Shown in pieces: positions 40,131 through 51,527 of a stretch of 64,000 nt of DNA. The first letter of the stretch is position 1. Every line of letters begins with the position of its first letter. The stretch comes from Orbaceae bacterium ESL0721. Lineage in GTDB: Bacteria > Pseudomonadota > Gammaproteobacteria > Enterobacterales > Orbaceae. The stretch is taken from the NCBI GenBank assembly GCA_029433365.1, contig JAQTHZ010000001.1:1240001-1304000 (forward strand), written 5' to 3'. The position numbers were made by a program, and so were the translations under genes. The notes below the pieces were generated by a model. It searched no databases. It was not told the DNA's origin and saw nothing but the letters and a program-made list of their open reading frames with translations.

Positions 40131-40793
40131 ATGAGTGAATTAACACCTGCTGCCCAAAAAGTAAAAGCGGCTTTAGCTGCTAAAAATCTTGAAACGCCAC
40201 TTTGCCGTTTAGCGATGGATAATAGTGAACGCAAACAGCAAATTGAAGCCCACTTTCGTGAAATTATGCGTTTAATGGAGCTAGATCTCAGTGATGATAG
40301 CTTGATTGATACACCGCATCGCGTGGCTAAAATGTATGTGGATGAGATCTTTTCTGGTCTCTATTATGAAAACTTCCCGAAAATCACCTTAATAGATAAT
40401 AAAATGGATGTAGATGAGATGATAACGGTGCGTGATATTACGTTAACCAGCGTCTGCGAACACCATTTTGTCACCATCGATGGCAAAGCCACTGTCTCCT
40501 ATATTCCTAAAGATAAGATCATTGGCTTGTCAAAAATAAACCGAATTGTCGACTTCTTCTCGCAGCGTCCGCAAGTGCAAGAGCGGTTAACGCAACAGAT
40601 TTTAGTGGCACTGCAAACGCTACTTGGTACTGTCAATGTGGCTGTCTCGATTGATGCAACACACTACTGTGTAAAAGCGCGTGGCATTAAAGATGCCAGT
40701 AGCATTACCACCACAACAGCACTAGGTGGCAATTTTAAAACCAACCCAAGCACGAGGCAGGAGTTTTTACGCGCATTAAAACACTATGCATAA
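40131..40793 (+). CDS. folE: GTP cyclohydrolase I
   Basis: First enzyme of folate synthesis, turning GTP into dihydroneopterin triphosphate. The 220-residue product has the zinc and active-site motifs TSVCEHHF and HYCVKARGI, plus [20 protein letters not shown]. Length matches E. coli FolE (222). Stands alone, with A+T-rich flanks. Confidence 0.97.
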   Translation: MSELTPAAQKVKAALAAKNLETPLCRLAMDNSERKQQIEAHFREIMRLMELDLSDDSLIDTPHRVAKMYVDEIFSGLYYENFPKITLIDNKMDVDEMITVRDITLTSVCEHHFVTIDGKATVSYIPKDKIIGLSKINRIVDFFSQRPQVQERLTQQILVALQTLLGTVNVAVSIDATHYCVKARGIKDASSITTTTALGGNFKTNPSTRQEFLRALKHYA

Positions 40794-41031
40794 TTTTTGT
40801 TTATTTATCTTCTACTTTTATGATTAATCTTTTTTCATAAACAACTTTGTTATTTTAATATTTTTAATCTGTTAGGTAGATTTAAAAAATAGGTAATTTC
40901 GTAATTTTCTTCGATAATTAGCTTTACATTTCTTTACAAAAAACTGAAGAAATAGAATAGATAATAGGATCTTTTTAATTTATTATCTTGTCACTTTTCA
41001 AGATATATAAAAAATAAAAAAGATAATTATA

Positions 41032-42456
41032 ATGAAATTACAATGTAGACAGAAGTTAAATTCCAGAGATAGTATTTATCAACAAAACTGTCTCTTTTTA
41101 TCTCGCTATTTTTATTTTCGCTATTGTCCACTCCTATATTGTGCACTTCTTTTTTTTATGTTCTGCTCTCCATCTTATGCTGCGTTATCGAGTATAACCA
41201 GTAGATCAATTGAGGGAGCAGCACCTTACTTTACATTTGATGGTGGTGCAACTAGAGCAACTGATACCTCAACGCTCTTAACTATTAAGTTGTCGAATGG
41301 TACCGTATTAACTCGTGATTGGAATCCAACATCTGAGGCGAATCCGATGGAGCTGCCTGCCGAAAATCAGACCATGGCAGATGTGCAAATGTTAATTCCT
41401 AACCATGCAATGGATATTGATCTTAATACTCTACTTTATCACCCTTACTATTATGCGCGAGATGATAATGGTGATATTGGATTAAGTGCGACCGGAAAAT
41501 TGTCAGTGACGATTTTTGATGTGGATGGAAATCTTATCACCAATAGATATGCGCAGTTAGAGAGTTGCAGAGGTCCCTATAAAGTTACCTTAACGAGTAC
41601 AGATAGTATGTTAAGTACATCACACGGCGTTCCGAATGCTACATACTATAATGCATTGAGTGCTACTTACTATATTAAACCTAAATCGTGGAGTTCGATT
41701 CCGATAGTCTGTTTTGCACAGCCAAGTTTAGAATTTAATGAAGTGCAAAGACCAGCTCAAGGTTATAACTGGGATGGACCGGCATCGCAGTGGAACCATG
41801 ACCGAGGTTTTATATTGCAAGATATTAATAACCCAGCAATTAATTTCCCTACAATGGGAGCGGATGGGCTTTTTTTCAACCTCTCTTTTTATAATGCTCA
41901 CTCAAGCAGTATCTATTATGAGAAGAGCCCCTACAATTCAGGCATAGGTTTAAATATCTCCCCAATAAATGCTAGTCGCGTCAATATTACGCTCACAGGC
42001 CCAGCTTCTGGTGCAAATAGGACAGTTGCGGATAGCGCAGTACCGACTACATTTACCATCAAATCAGGTAATACAGCGCTATACACATTTAAAATTCAAA
42101 AGTGGTTTATTGTTAAACCGGGCGCAGGTGGTGGTTATAGTGCGCAATATTGTACCAATGTTTTTGGTCCTAACTATAAATTACCTAATATTCCTGATTT
42201 TACCAATGCTAATGGATCTTATTGGAAAGGCGGATTAAAAGGGCAGCCGAATAACTATCAACGCCGCATTGGTGGCGGGCTGTTTTCAGAGTGGGGTAAT
42301 ATGCTTAATTATAACGCTTTCACCAATGCAACGCTTGATACCGACTTTTGGACTATCCAAAAAAGAGTAAATGGTTATGCTGATGTCAGTGCGAATTATG
42401 GATTGATCCATTACACAACCTCAAATAGAACTAATCGAATAGCTTGTGTTAAATAA
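41032..42456 (+). CDS. Secreted adhesin-like protein, paralog 2 of 3
   Basis: A 474-residue exported protein. The N-terminus has a long, basic-aromatic n-region and a hydrophobic core (CALLFFMFCSPSYA) ending at a likely cleavage site before ALSS. It is very close to the protein at 50102: shared blocks include NFPTMGADGLFF, VPTTFTIKSGNTALYTFKI, QKWFIVKPGAGGGY and NYQRRIGGGLFSEWGNM. Two conserved Cys pairs (SCRGPYK with VCFAQPS; QYCTNVFG with the final ACVK) suggest two disulfides. The C-terminal C...YKLP element is lectin/adhesion-domain-like; function is otherwise unknown. A terminator follows. Confidence 0.75.
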   Translation: MKLQCRQKLNSRDSIYQQNCLFLSRYFYFRYCPLLYCALLFFMFCSPSYAALSSITSRSIEGAAPYFTFDGGATRATDTSTLLTIKLSNGTVLTRDWNPTSEANPMELPAENQTMADVQMLIPNHAMDIDLNTLLYHPYYYARDDNGDIGLSATGKLSVTIFDVDGNLITNRYAQLESCRGPYKVTLTSTDSMLSTSHGVPNATYYNALSATYYIKPKSWSSIPIVCFAQPSLEFNEVQRPAQGYNWDGPASQWNHDRGFILQDINNPAINFPTMGADGLFFNLSFYNAHSSSIYYEKSPYNSGIGLNISPINASRVNITLTGPASGANRTVADSAVPTTFTIKSGNTALYTFKIQKWFIVKPGAGGGYSAQYCTNVFGPNYKLPNIPDFTNANGSYWKGGLKGQPNNYQRRIGGGLFSEWGNMLNYNAFTNATLDTDFWTIQKRVNGYADVSANYGLIHYTTSNRTNRIACVK

Positions 42457-42462
42457 CAAATT

Positions 42463-42500
42463 TGACTAACCGTTCCCTCTAAATTGGGGATGGTTAGTCA
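42463..42500 (+). terminator. Terminator hairpin after secreted paralog 2
   Basis: TGACTAACCGTTCCC paired with GGGGATGGTTAGTCA (two mismatches), eight-base loop, just after the stop codon. Confidence 0.65.
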
Positions 42501-42697
42501 ATAGATTTTGTCGAGGTTTTGCTTTTTTTAACAGCTGTTTTATATTAGATACTTTATAAAATATTAATCTATCACAGTGCCGACGATCTCCAAACAACAG
42601 TAAAATTCTATATAAAAGTATGCAAACACATTTTGCCAAAAAAGGGATTAGGCAAAAAATTGTAAAAATAGAGAATCAATTAAACCGATAACATCAT

Positions 42698-42726
42698 TAG
42701 TCAATATGCGAACTTACTGCTATAAT
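42698..42726 (+). promoter_or_regulatory. Extended -10 promoter of the ribF operon
   Basis: TGCTATAAT (TGnTATAAT) with -10 at 42721-42726 and a weak -35 TAGTCA 17 bases upstream. Predicted transcript start is about 40 bases before the ribF ATG. Confidence 0.6.
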
Positions 42727-42774
42727 TTGACCCATTTCGATCCAATTAGCCATTAAAAAAACAAATTTGTTTTT

Positions 42775-43884
42775 ATGAAGATTATTCGCACGATTATTAA
42801 TTTACACCATCAATTTAGAGAGTGTGTGCTGACGTTAGGCAATTTTGACGGGGTACATTTAGGGCATAAGCAACTCATTACCCGATTAGTTGAAAAAGGT
42901 AAAGCGCTTAATCTTCCCTCAGTTGTTATGCTTTTTGAGCCACAACCGTTAGAGTTTTTTGCCAAAGATAGGGCGCCGGCTCGCTTAACCTCGTTTCAAG
43001 AGAAGATAAAACTAATTGAACAGTTAGGTGTTGATTACCTATTAGCGATACCTTTTACCGAGACGTTTGCTGCGCTTGATGCAAATGATTTTATCCAAAA
43101 ATGGCTAATTGATTGTTTACATGCACGTTATGTTATTATTGGTGATGATTTCCACTTTGGCAAAGGGCGGTTAGGTAGTGTTGAACTGCTTCGCCACTAT
43201 GCCAACGGGGATCACCTTGCAACGACGGATCAACCCCCTTTTATGGTTGAAAGTATGCCAACATTTCTGTTACAAGATATTGATAATGGCATAAATGGTA
43301 ATATAGACAATAGTAATATAAACAATGAGATAACGTTAAAATCAAGCGATCTAACAACTTCTAAAGAGGATGTTGTCGAGGGAGTATCGCAACAGTTATC
43401 AACTATCCGTATCAGTAGCACTGCGGTACGTGAAGCGTTACAAGCTAACAATTTTGCGTTGGTAAAACGGTTATTAGGGCGCCCTTATACGATAGAGGGG
43501 CGTGTTATACATGGTAATGCATTAGCGCGAACATTAGGCTTTCCAACTGCCAATATTTTACTGCACCGTAAAAAACCGGCGCTACAAGGGGTCTATCTGG
43601 TAAAAGTGCGCGATCTCTCAGAATCTGAGGGAGGCAAAAATTATTACGGCGTAGCAAATATCGGCTTTCGCCCGACAGTAGATGGTAAAACTGCCCTGTT
43701 AGAGGTCAATATATTTGATTTTTCAGATGAGATATATGGGCACTATTTAGCGGTAGAGTTTATTGAAAAATTACGTGATGAGCAGAAATTTAGTTCGCTT
43801 GACGCTCTAAAAGCGCAGATTGCTCAAGATGTTTTAAGCGCAAAAAGCGTTAGTGCTAAATTAGATGAGTATCAACCCAATTAA
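42775..43884 (+). CDS. ribF: Bifunctional riboflavin kinase / FAD synthetase
   Basis: Makes FMN and then FAD. N-terminal nucleotidyltransferase (TLGNFDGVHLGHKQL; GDDFHFGKGRLG) and C-terminal kinase (GRVIHGNALARTLGFPTANI). The protein has 369 residues against 313 in E. coli; the difference is mainly a 45-residue low-complexity, Asn/Ile/Ser-rich insert at about 165-209, between MPTF and the conserved IRISSTAVREAL. First gene of the ribF-ileS unit; ileS begins 15 bases after its stop. Confidence 0.95.
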   Translation: MKIIRTIINLHHQFRECVLTLGNFDGVHLGHKQLITRLVEKGKALNLPSVVMLFEPQPLEFFAKDRAPARLTSFQEKIKLIEQLGVDYLLAIPFTETFAALDANDFIQKWLIDCLHARYVIIGDDFHFGKGRLGSVELLRHYANGDHLATTDQPPFMVESMPTFLLQDIDNGINGNIDNSNINNEITLKSSDLTTSKEDVVEGVSQQLSTIRISSTAVREALQANNFALVKRLLGRPYTIEGRVIHGNALARTLGFPTANILLHRKKPALQGVYLVKVRDLSESEGGKNYYGVANIGFRPTVDGKTALLEVNIFDFSDEIYGHYLAVEFIEKLRDEQKFSSLDALKAQIAQDVLSAKSVSAKLDEYQPN

Positions 43885-43899
43885 TTGGAATATATCAGC

Positions 43900-46722
43900 A
43901 TGACAGACTATAAAAATACATTGAATCTACCCGAAACCGGCTTCCCGATGCGCGGTGATCTTGCCAAGCGTGAACCGGCAATGTTACAAAATTGGTACGA
44001 TAAAGAGCTTTATCGTAAAATTCGCCAATCCAGAAAAGGGCAAAAAAGTTTTATTTTGCATGATGGCCCCCCTTATGCCAACGGTAAGCTCCATATTGGT
44101 CATGCTGTCAATAAGATCATTAAAGATATTATTATCAAATCTAAAACATTAAGTGGTTATGACTCCCCTTATGTACCTGGGTGGGACTGCCACGGTCTAC
44201 CGATTGAGCAGAAAGTTGAAGAGCAGGTTGGTAAACCAGGTGCAAAAGTAACACCGGCTGAATTTAGACAAATTTGCCGTGATTATGCCGCTTCACAAAT
44301 TGAGTTACAAAAAGCCGATTTTATCCGTATGGGGGTATTAGGTGAGTGGCAAAACCCTTACCGTACCATGGATTATAGTACTGAGGCGAATATTATTCGT
44401 GCGCTAGGTAGAGTGATTGAAAATGGTCACTTAGTCAAAGGGGCGAAACCAGTCTACTGGTGTACTGACTGTATGTCTGCATTAGCTGAAGCGGAGGTTG
44501 AGTATTACGATAAATCATCCCCAGCTATCGATGTAAAATTTAAAGCTGTTGATAACAGCGCCGTTGCGCAGAAATTTGGGGTGACAACTGATCTCCCTAT
44601 CTATGCTGTGATCTGGACAACGACCCCTTGGACGCTACCAGCTAGCCGCGCTATCTCGCTCAATCCTGAATTTGAGTATCAACTGGTTGAAGTTAACCAT
44701 AAAGAGTGCCTCATCTTATCAACCGAATTAACAGAATCGGTAATGGAGCGCGCAGGTATTACTGACTATACTGTGCTGGGTAAATGTCAAGGAAGTGATC
44801 TTGAACTATTACGCTTTGCCCACCCATTTTTGCCATTTGATGAGCCGATTATCTTAGGTGATCATGTAACCAATGATGCCGGTACTGGCGCTGTCCATAC
44901 CGCACCTGGCCATGGTGTAGAGGATTTTATTGTCGGGCAAAAATATAACCTTGAAGTGGCAAATCCAGTTGGTGGTAATGGCTGCTATCTACCAAGCACG
45001 GGTGCTGGTTTAGACGGTTTATTTGTTTTTAAAGCGAATAAAGTGGTTGTGGATATGTTACAAGATAACGGTTCACTACTCCATTTCGCCAATATTGAAC
45101 ACAGTTACCCTTGCTGCTGGCGCCATAAAACGCCAGTGATCTACCGTGCGACACCGCAATGGTTTATCAGTATGGATAAAAAAGGGTTGCGCGCTGAATC
45201 TTTAAAAGAGATTAAAAGCGTCCGTTGGATTCCTGAATGGGGGCAAGCGCGGATCGAAACCATGGTGGCAAATCGCCCCGATTGGTGTATCTCACGTCAA
45301 CGCACGTGGGGTGTGCCGATGGCGCTATTTGTCCATAAAGAGACCGATGAGCTACACCCTGACACCTTAATGCTTATCGAAAAAGTGGCAAAACTAGTTG
45401 AAAAAGAGGGTATCCAAGCGTGGTGGGATGCTGATATTAAAACGCTGCTTGGCCCTGATGCTGAAAATTACCGTAAAGTGCCAGATACGTTAGATGTCTG
45501 GTTTGATTCTGGATCAACTTTTTACTCAGTTGTGCGCGTGCGCCCTGAATTTGAAGGTCACTCACCTGATATCTATTTAGAGGGATCTGATCAGCATCGT
45601 GGTTGGTTTATGTCCTCACTCATGTTATCGACCGCTATCGATAACAGAGCGCCATATAAACAGGTGTTAACGCACGGTTTTGTGGTTGATGGCAAGGGGC
45701 GTAAAATGTCTAAATCACTCGGTAATATTGTCACCCCGCAAGAGGTGATGAACAAACTAGGTGCCGATATTTTACGTTTATGGATCGCCTCAACTGACTA
45801 CTCTGGTGAGATGAGCTACTCCGATGAGATTATCAAACGTTCTGCTGATAGCTACCGCCGTATCCGTAATACTGCCCGCTTTTTATTAGCTAACCTTAAT
45901 GGTTTCAACCCTAAAACAGATCTGATTAAACCAGAAGAGATGGTTGTACTTGATCGCTGGGCTGTTGGCGTTGCGAAAGAGGCGCAAGAGGATATTATCA
46001 AGGCGTATGAGAACTACGATTTCCATAAAGTGGTGCAGCGCATTATGCAGTTCTGCTCGATCGAGATGGGCTCATTCTATTTAGATATCATTAAAGATCG
46101 TCAATATACCGCTAAAAGTGACGGAATTGCACGCCATAGTTGCCAAACGGCACTTTACCATATTGCAGAGGCGATGGTACGTTGGATTGCACCAATTCTT
46201 TCGTTCACCGCTGATGAGATTTGGCAATACCTACCAGCAGGGGGTGAATCAGGGGAGGAGAAAGCTGAATTTATCTTCTTAGATGAGTGGTACTCATCGC
46301 TATTTTCACTCTCTGATTCAGAAACATTAAATAACCACTACTGGGCAGAGATTTTAGCAATACGTAGCGAAGTGAATAAAGTTCTTGAGCAGGGGCGTAA
46401 TGATAAGGTGATTGGTGGCGCATTAGAGGCGGCAGTGACACTATATGCTGATGATAAAATTGCGCAACTACTGGCAAAATTGGGTGATGAGCTACGTTTT
46501 GTCCTATTAACTTCACAAGCGTCAGTAAAACCGTTATCAGAGGCAACCGATAAAGCAGTTGCAACTGATATTGCTGGACTTAAAATTAAGTTAGCCAAAG
46601 CAGAAGGCGAAAAGTGCCCACGCTGCTGGCACTATACCGTGGATAACAATCCAGAAACCCATCTCTGTAAACGGTGTGATAGTAATATTCATGGTCAAGG
46701 TGAAATTCGCCATTTTGCATAA
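43900..46722 (+). CDS. ileS: Isoleucyl-tRNA synthetase
   Basis: Class I synthetase of 940 residues (E. coli 938). HIGH motif in GKLHIGHAV, editing CP1 domain ([26 protein letters not shown]), KMSKS in [10 protein letters not shown] and the C-terminal zinc finger CPRCWHY...CKRC. ATG 43900 gives the conserved [15 protein letters not shown] start; a TTG at 43885 would add five residues. An exact recurrent 12-mer (45907-45918) encodes N-P-K-T. Linked to ribF and lspA as in E. coli. Confidence 0.98.
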   Translation: MTDYKNTLNLPETGFPMRGDLAKREPAMLQNWYDKELYRKIRQSRKGQKSFILHDGPPYANGKLHIGHAVNKIIKDIIIKSKTLSGYDSPYVPGWDCHGLPIEQKVEEQVGKPGAKVTPAEFRQICRDYAASQIELQKADFIRMGVLGEWQNPYRTMDYSTEANIIRALGRVIENGHLVKGAKPVYWCTDCMSALAEAEVEYYDKSSPAIDVKFKAVDNSAVAQKFGVTTDLPIYAVIWTTTPWTLPASRAISLNPEFEYQLVEVNHKECLILSTELTESVMERAGITDYTVLGKCQGSDLELLRFAHPFLPFDEPIILGDHVTNDAGTGAVHTAPGHGVEDFIVGQKYNLEVANPVGGNGCYLPSTGAGLDGLFVFKANKVVVDMLQDNGSLLHFANIEHSYPCCWRHKTPVIYRATPQWFISMDKKGLRAESLKEIKSVRWIPEWGQARIETMVANRPDWCISRQRTWGVPMALFVHKETDELHPDTLMLIEKVAKLVEKEGIQAWWDADIKTLLGPDAENYRKVPDTLDVWFDSGSTFYSVVRVRPEFEGHSPDIYLEGSDQHRGWFMSSLMLSTAIDNRAPYKQVLTHGFVVDGKGRKMSKSLGNIVTPQEVMNKLGADILRLWIASTDYSGEMSYSDEIIKRSADSYRRIRNTARFLLANLNGFNPKTDLIKPEEMVVLDRWAVGVAKEAQEDIIKAYENYDFHKVVQRIMQFCSIEMGSFYLDIIKDRQYTAKSDGIARHSCQTALYHIAEAMVRWIAPILSFTADEIWQYLPAGGESGEEKAEFIFLDEWYSSLFSLSDSETLNNHYWAEILAIRSEVNKVLEQGRNDKVIGGALEAAVTLYADDKIAQLLAKLGDELRFVLLTSQASVKPLSEATDKAVATDIAGLKIKLAKAEGEKCPRCWHYTVDNNPETHLCKRCDSNIHGQGEIRHFA
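45907..45918 (+). repeat. Recurrent 12-mer AACCCTAAAACA, copy 7 (inside ileS)
   Basis: Exact copy in coding sequence, frame N-P-K-T, followed by GAT. Confidence 0.85.
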
Positions 46723-46755
46723 ATTTCTGTTTATTAGCTAGATAGATTTTGTATT

Positions 46756-46789
46756 AAAGGGTCATAGTGTACTATTCCTATGACCCTTT
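46756..46789 (+). terminator. Hairpin between ileS and lspA
   Basis: AAAGGGTCATAG paired with CTATGACCCTTT, ten-base loop, 34 bases after ileS. Weak T content after it, so it may attenuate rather than fully stop transcription into lspA. Confidence 0.6.
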
Positions 46790-46857
46790 ACTTAATGGAA
46801 AATCTATTAAATTTGTTGTGTGTAAAGTTTTTAAAAAATCGTTAATGAGAATAACTG

Positions 46858-47340
46858 ATGAAAAAAGATAATGGGCTCTACTGGTTAGGTGTAACACTAC
46901 TCATATTTATTGTTGATATTGGCAGTAAGTTCTGGATTGTTAAACACCTCTATCTATTTGAATCGATCAATCTTCTCTCCTTCTTTTCCATCACCTATGT
47001 GAGGAATATTGGTGCTGCTTTTAGTCTATTTGAGGGGCAGCGTTTAATGTTAGCGCTAGTTGCTATTGTAATTAGTATCATCATTATTACACTCCTTTAC
47101 CGGACACCACGGGCAAAAAAATTGGAAAACAGCGCATTAGCACTCATCTTAGGTGGTGCATTAGGTAACCTCTTTGATCGACTTTATCATGGTTATGTTA
47201 TCGATTTTCTAGATGTTAATTTTGGTGCATGGCACTATCCAACCTTCAATATTGCCGACTGCGCTATCTGTATTGGTATTGCCCTGTTTATTTTAAGTTC
47301 TATCAAGAGTCATAAAAAAGATGCAGATCATCTTAGCTAA
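46858..47340 (+). CDS. lspA: Lipoprotein signal peptidase (signal peptidase II)
   Basis: Inner-membrane aspartyl protease that removes signal peptides from prolipoproteins such as the one encoded at 8223. The 160-residue product has four membrane segments and the motifs [29 protein letters not shown] and FNIADCAI, containing the two catalytic Asp. Its 3' end overlaps ispH by 20 bases. fkpB, which separates the two in E. coli, is absent. Confidence 0.96.
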   Translation: MKKDNGLYWLGVTLLIFIVDIGSKFWIVKHLYLFESINLLSFFSITYVRNIGAAFSLFEGQRLMLALVAIVISIIIITLLYRTPRAKKLENSALALILGGALGNLFDRLYHGYVIDFLDVNFGAWHYPTFNIADCAICIGIALFILSSIKSHKKDADHLS

Positions 47341-48286
47341 TCCCCGCGGTTTTTGTGCCGGTGTTGATCGCGCCATTACAATTGTCGAGCGAGCTATCGC
47401 CTTTTTTGGTGCGCCAGTCTATGTGCGCCATGAAGTGGTTCATAACCGTTATGTGGTCAATCGTTTAATCGATTTAGGGGCGATATTTATCGAAAATATT
47501 GATGATGTACCAGATAATGCGGTCCTGATCTTTTCAGCCCATGGTGTCTCTAAAGCGGTCAAAGAGGAGGCAAAACAGCGGCAACTACATGTCTTTGATG
47601 CAACCTGTCCATTAGTGACAAAAGTGCATATGGAGGTTGCAAGAGCGAGTTACCGTGGTGAAGAGGTGATCCTAATCGGCCATGCCGGACATATCGAAGT
47701 TGAAGGTACTATGGGTCAGTACAACAATCCAGAAGGGGGAATCTATCTAGTTGAGTCAATTGCTGATGTCGAAAAGTTGAAAATTAAACATGAAGATCAA
47801 CTCTGTTTTACCACCCAAACTACCTTATCTGTCGATGATACTAAAGAGATTATTGCTGCACTACTAAAAAGATTCCCGCTTATTCGTCCTCCACGTAAAA
47901 ATGATATCTGTTACGCAACCACCAACCGCCAACAGGCGGTAAGAGAGTTGGCTTCAAAAGCGGATATTGTTTTAGTTGTCGGTTCCAAAAACTCCTCAAA
48001 CTCTAACCGCTTGGCAGAGCTTGCTAAACGGGAAGGAAAAGACGCCTATCTGATCGATTTTGCCTCTGATATTAAACCGGAGTGGTTAATTAATGCCAAG
48101 GTGATAGGGGTAACAGCTGGTGCTTCTGCCCCCGAGGTATTGGTACAAGATGTCATTAACCGTTTGAAAGCGCTAGGCTGTACTTCACTGGTTGAGATGG
48201 ACGGCATTTTAGAGAATATTGTATTTAATATACCGAAAGAGTTGCGAACTAATGATCTACAGATTGATGTCGTGACAACCGCTTAA
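47321..48286 (+). CDS. ispH: 4-hydroxy-3-methylbut-2-enyl diphosphate reductase
   Basis: Last enzyme of the MEP isoprenoid pathway, an iron-sulfur protein. The 321-residue product has the three cluster Cys in [22 protein letters not shown] and [10 protein letters not shown], plus [10 protein letters not shown] and [14 protein letters not shown] 47321 lies inside lspA and matches the E. coli N-terminus, so translation is coupled. Confidence 0.97.
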   Translation: MQIILANPRGFCAGVDRAITIVERAIAFFGAPVYVRHEVVHNRYVVNRLIDLGAIFIENIDDVPDNAVLIFSAHGVSKAVKEEAKQRQLHVFDATCPLVTKVHMEVARASYRGEEVILIGHAGHIEVEGTMGQYNNPEGGIYLVESIADVEKLKIKHEDQLCFTTQTTLSVDDTKEIIAALLKRFPLIRPPRKNDICYATTNRQQAVRELASKADIVLVVGSKNSSNSNRLAELAKREGKDAYLIDFASDIKPEWLINAKVIGVTAGASAPEVLVQDVINRLKALGCTSLVEMDGILENIVFNIPKELRTNDLQIDVVTTA

Positions 48287-48348
48287 ACATCTAATAATAA
48301 AATCTCAATAATAGATTTCTAATAACAGATTTTTAGTGACAGACAACA

Positions 48349-48651
<303 letters not shown>

Positions 48652-48851
48652 CTATTATCTAAATAAATAAAATAACTACTACACGAATAAAATATATTTA
48701 ATCTTCGCACTATTTTGTGCAATAAAAGAAATCATTGAAGATAAAAAATTATTTTATATAATAAAAACCTTTTTTATTATTGTGAAAATATTTATTTCCG
48801 TTTTATTTGGTTTTTTTACGAAAAAATATAAGTTAACAAGGTCAGTTTATT

Positions 48852-49907
48852 ATGAATAAATTAAGAGCGGCAATAGTTGGTTGCGGCAACGTTGGGCATT
48901 TGCATGCAAGCGCTTTTATAAATTTAGAACAGTCTGATTTTGTTGCTGTCTGTGATCAAGATATTGATCAAGCACGTAAATTTGCCAAGCAGTACGGGGT
49001 AAAAGCGTATGACAATGTGGAACAAATGGTTGTAGAGACCAAACCTCAACTCATTAGTATCTCTACCTCACATGCCCATCAGGATGCAATTTTAGCTGCA
49101 AAGATGGGGTGCCATATCTTAGTGGAAAAACCGTTAGCCACTAACTTAGCCGATTGTGATGCCATTTTAGCCGCAGCCAAATTTGGTGGTGCTAAAGTGG
49201 GTACGGTTTGCAAACGCCGATTTTACAGACCCTGTTTACGTATCAAACAGGCGATAGAGAGTGGCAAAATTGGTCGCCCTATTATTGGCACGGTCACGAT
49301 GGTTGGGCGTGCTCATCATCAACAGGTGAACTCATCTAACAAAGATAAGAGTGAAAAAGGCACCATTTTTGTTAACCAAGTGCCGCACCAGTTAGATCTT
49401 CTATTATGGTATATGGGCGAGGTTGAAGAGGTCTATAGTGTCTGGAATAATCACCCTTATCGAGAAGATGATACTGTAGCAGCAATTATTAAATTTAAAA
49501 ATGGCGGTATTGGCAATATTTTTGTCAGCAGTTCAACAAATTCAACCCATTATGGCAAGGTACATATTCATGGTGATAATGGTGCATCAATTGGTGTACA
49601 GACTGTTGGCACAGTAAAACAGATTGAAGGCGAAGCAGCCATCACCCCACCTTATAATGATATCTGGACGGTAGAGGGGGAGGCTGAGAAATTGGCGGTC
49701 TGGAAAAAAGAGGATAGCAACTTTTTTAATAGTATTGATTCCGCCTACTACTATCATCAATTACAGATTGAGAATTTTATTAACTCACTATTAAATCAGA
49801 CAAAACCTCTAGTTGATGGAGATATGGGTAGGCAAACTGTTGAAATTATCGAAGCAGTCTCTCGAAGTAGAGCCCAGAAAAGCGCGATCAGTTTTCCGAT
49901 TAAATAG
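48852..49907 (+). CDS. Gfo/Idh/MocA family oxidoreductase
   Basis: A 351-residue NAD(P)-dependent dehydrogenase. N-terminal Rossmann motif AAIVGCGNVGHLHASAF, the signature Lys in HILVEKPLA, and the C-terminal catalytic stretch NQVPHQLDLLLWYMGEVEEV with the conserved Asp/His. Relatives oxidise sugars, inositols or trans-dihydrodiols; the substrate is not evident. Single gene, AAGG ten bases before ATG 48852. Confidence 0.85.
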   Translation: MNKLRAAIVGCGNVGHLHASAFINLEQSDFVAVCDQDIDQARKFAKQYGVKAYDNVEQMVVETKPQLISISTSHAHQDAILAAKMGCHILVEKPLATNLADCDAILAAAKFGGAKVGTVCKRRFYRPCLRIKQAIESGKIGRPIIGTVTMVGRAHHQQVNSSNKDKSEKGTIFVNQVPHQLDLLLWYMGEVEEVYSVWNNHPYREDDTVAAIIKFKNGGIGNIFVSSSTNSTHYGKVHIHGDNGASIGVQTVGTVKQIEGEAAITPPYNDIWTVEGEAEKLAVWKKEDSNFFNSIDSAYYYHQLQIENFINSLLNQTKPLVDGDMGRQTVEIIEAVSRSRAQKSAISFPIK

Positions 49908-50101
49908 AGAGTTGCCCTAAATTATAAAATTGGTTTATCTTCCCCACTTTGGTAAAGCGCGATTTATAAAAAGTAAAATAGTAACTATTTTTTAAATTTA
50001 CATTTCTTAACAAAAAAAAGCGGGATATTCTCTTTTATTGCGTCTATATTATTTACGATTAATAGATATCTATAAAATTGACAAGAAGGGATAAAAACAA
50101 T

Positions 50102-51527
50102 ATGCTTGCCAACAGCCAACCATTTATCTATAGCTTACCCTGCCTACTTGTAACGCTATTTTTAATCCTCTCTCTAACGATTTTAATTCCATTAAAAACC
50201 GATGCTGCTTTAACGGCAATTACCAATAACTCTATTCAAGGTGATCCACCTTATATAACTTTCAATAAAGGGTTAACAAAAATAGAGACCGTTGTTAGAT
50301 ATTACATTATCGAACGGGATCACCTATAGTAGTGCAGAAAATCCATCATTTATCGAAAAACCAATTGAACTGCCTAAAGATAAGCAGAGTTTTAATGATA
50401 TCACTATGACTATCCCGAGTGGTTTGAATCAAATTGCTTTAAATGATTTAGTCCATAATCGTTATTGGGGTGATGACAATGGTGATGGTGAAAATGGGGT
50501 TAATGCGACTGGATCAGTGACAATGGCAATTACTAATGTGCGCGGAGAAGATATTAATCGTGCTGATCTACTTAATGCGTGTGATGCCCCGTATAAATTA
50601 ACTTTAACTGGTTCAGGTATATTAAACACAACTTATGGCGATCCCAATAGTCGGGATTTAGGAACAGCATCGGTCACTTACTATCTTAAACCTAAAGAGG
50701 GTAATGCTTTTGCCTGTTGGGCAGAACCCAATTTAGCTTATAGTGGCACTGTTAAACACCCCTTTGCAGCAAGTGACGCTTTTTTTGACTATACCTTAAT
50801 CGATGGACCTGCAAAAGAGTGGAATCCAAAAAGAGGTTTTCTTTTACAATCAATCACTAATCCTGCAACCAACTTCCCAACTATGGGGGCTTATGGGCTC
50901 TTTTTCTACTTAACAGTAGGGAATACATTTGGAAAAAATATTACCTATAACAAAACACCAGCATCATCAGGGCTTGATTTAAAAGTGACTGATGCCGGTA
51001 ATAATGTGGCAAAAGTGATGTTAATTGGCCCTCGTGATGGTGCATCAAAGACAGTAGCACAAACTGCGGTACCAACCACTTTTACCCTTTATGCCGATAA
51101 GAGTGCAATATACAGTTTTAAAATTAGTAAATGGTTTATTGCAAAAAAAGGGGATGGTGGCGGTTTTAATGCCAATTATTGCAACAATAGTTATGGCGCT
51201 AATTACCGTATTCCTAATACAGTTGAGTACACGAATGCCAATGATTCAAGTAAAGGATGGACGGGAGGATTGGCTGGGCAATCTGCTAACTACCAACGCC
51301 GCATTGGTGGTGGACTTTTTGCTGAATGGGGTAATATGGATAATTACGGTCGCTGGGGTTATAAAAGTATCTACCAAGATAGTGATTTTGATGATGTTTG
51401 GTACTGGGCGTCAGAACCGTATGACGCAGGTGGCGTACAGCAACGTTATGTTGACTCCTATGGTGGCTGGGTCGCCTATCGCTATGCAACTGATACCGAC
51501 TGGCGTTTTGCCTGTGTAACGCCTTAA
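50102..51527 (+). pseudogene. Secreted adhesin-like protein, paralog 3 of 3, broken by a +1 frameshift
   Basis: Two overlapping frames together encode one protein. The first, from ATG 50102 (AAGGG upstream), gives a signal peptide and the N-terminus ending TKIETVV; the second resumes as LLDITLSNGITYSS. Removing one base near 50291 joins them as IETLLDITLSNG, matching TSTLLTIKLSNG of paralog 2, and gives 474 residues, exactly the length of paralog 2. The rest keeps all family blocks (NFPTMGAYGLFFYL, VPTTFTLYADKS, NYQRRIGGGLFAEWGNM, final ACVTP) without further damage. It could be a recent mutation, phase variation or a sequencing error. Confidence 0.85.

Larger units (their letters stand above)
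42457..42774. other. Intergenic region between secreted paralog 2 and ribF
   Basis: Holds the hairpin at 42463-42500, the extended -10 promoter at 42698-42726 and an 18-bp palindrome (AAAAACAAATTTGTTTTT, 42757-42774) that abuts the ribF start codon. I see no FMN riboswitch-like conserved blocks. Confidence 0.55.

Noticed and set aside
46271-46598. Antisense frames at the 3' end of ileS
   Set aside because: Opposite-strand shadows of the conserved synthetase C-terminus.
50285-50300. Programmed +1 frameshifting in secreted paralog 3
   Set aside because: No internal Shine-Dalgarno plus in-frame stop of the prfB type is seen at the junction, and paralog 2 encodes the same region in one frame.
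50078-50329. The first frame of secreted paralog 3 as a separate 83-residue gene
   Set aside because: Its sequence is the N-terminus of the paralog family and its last ten residues are out-of-frame; it is a fragment of a frameshifted gene.
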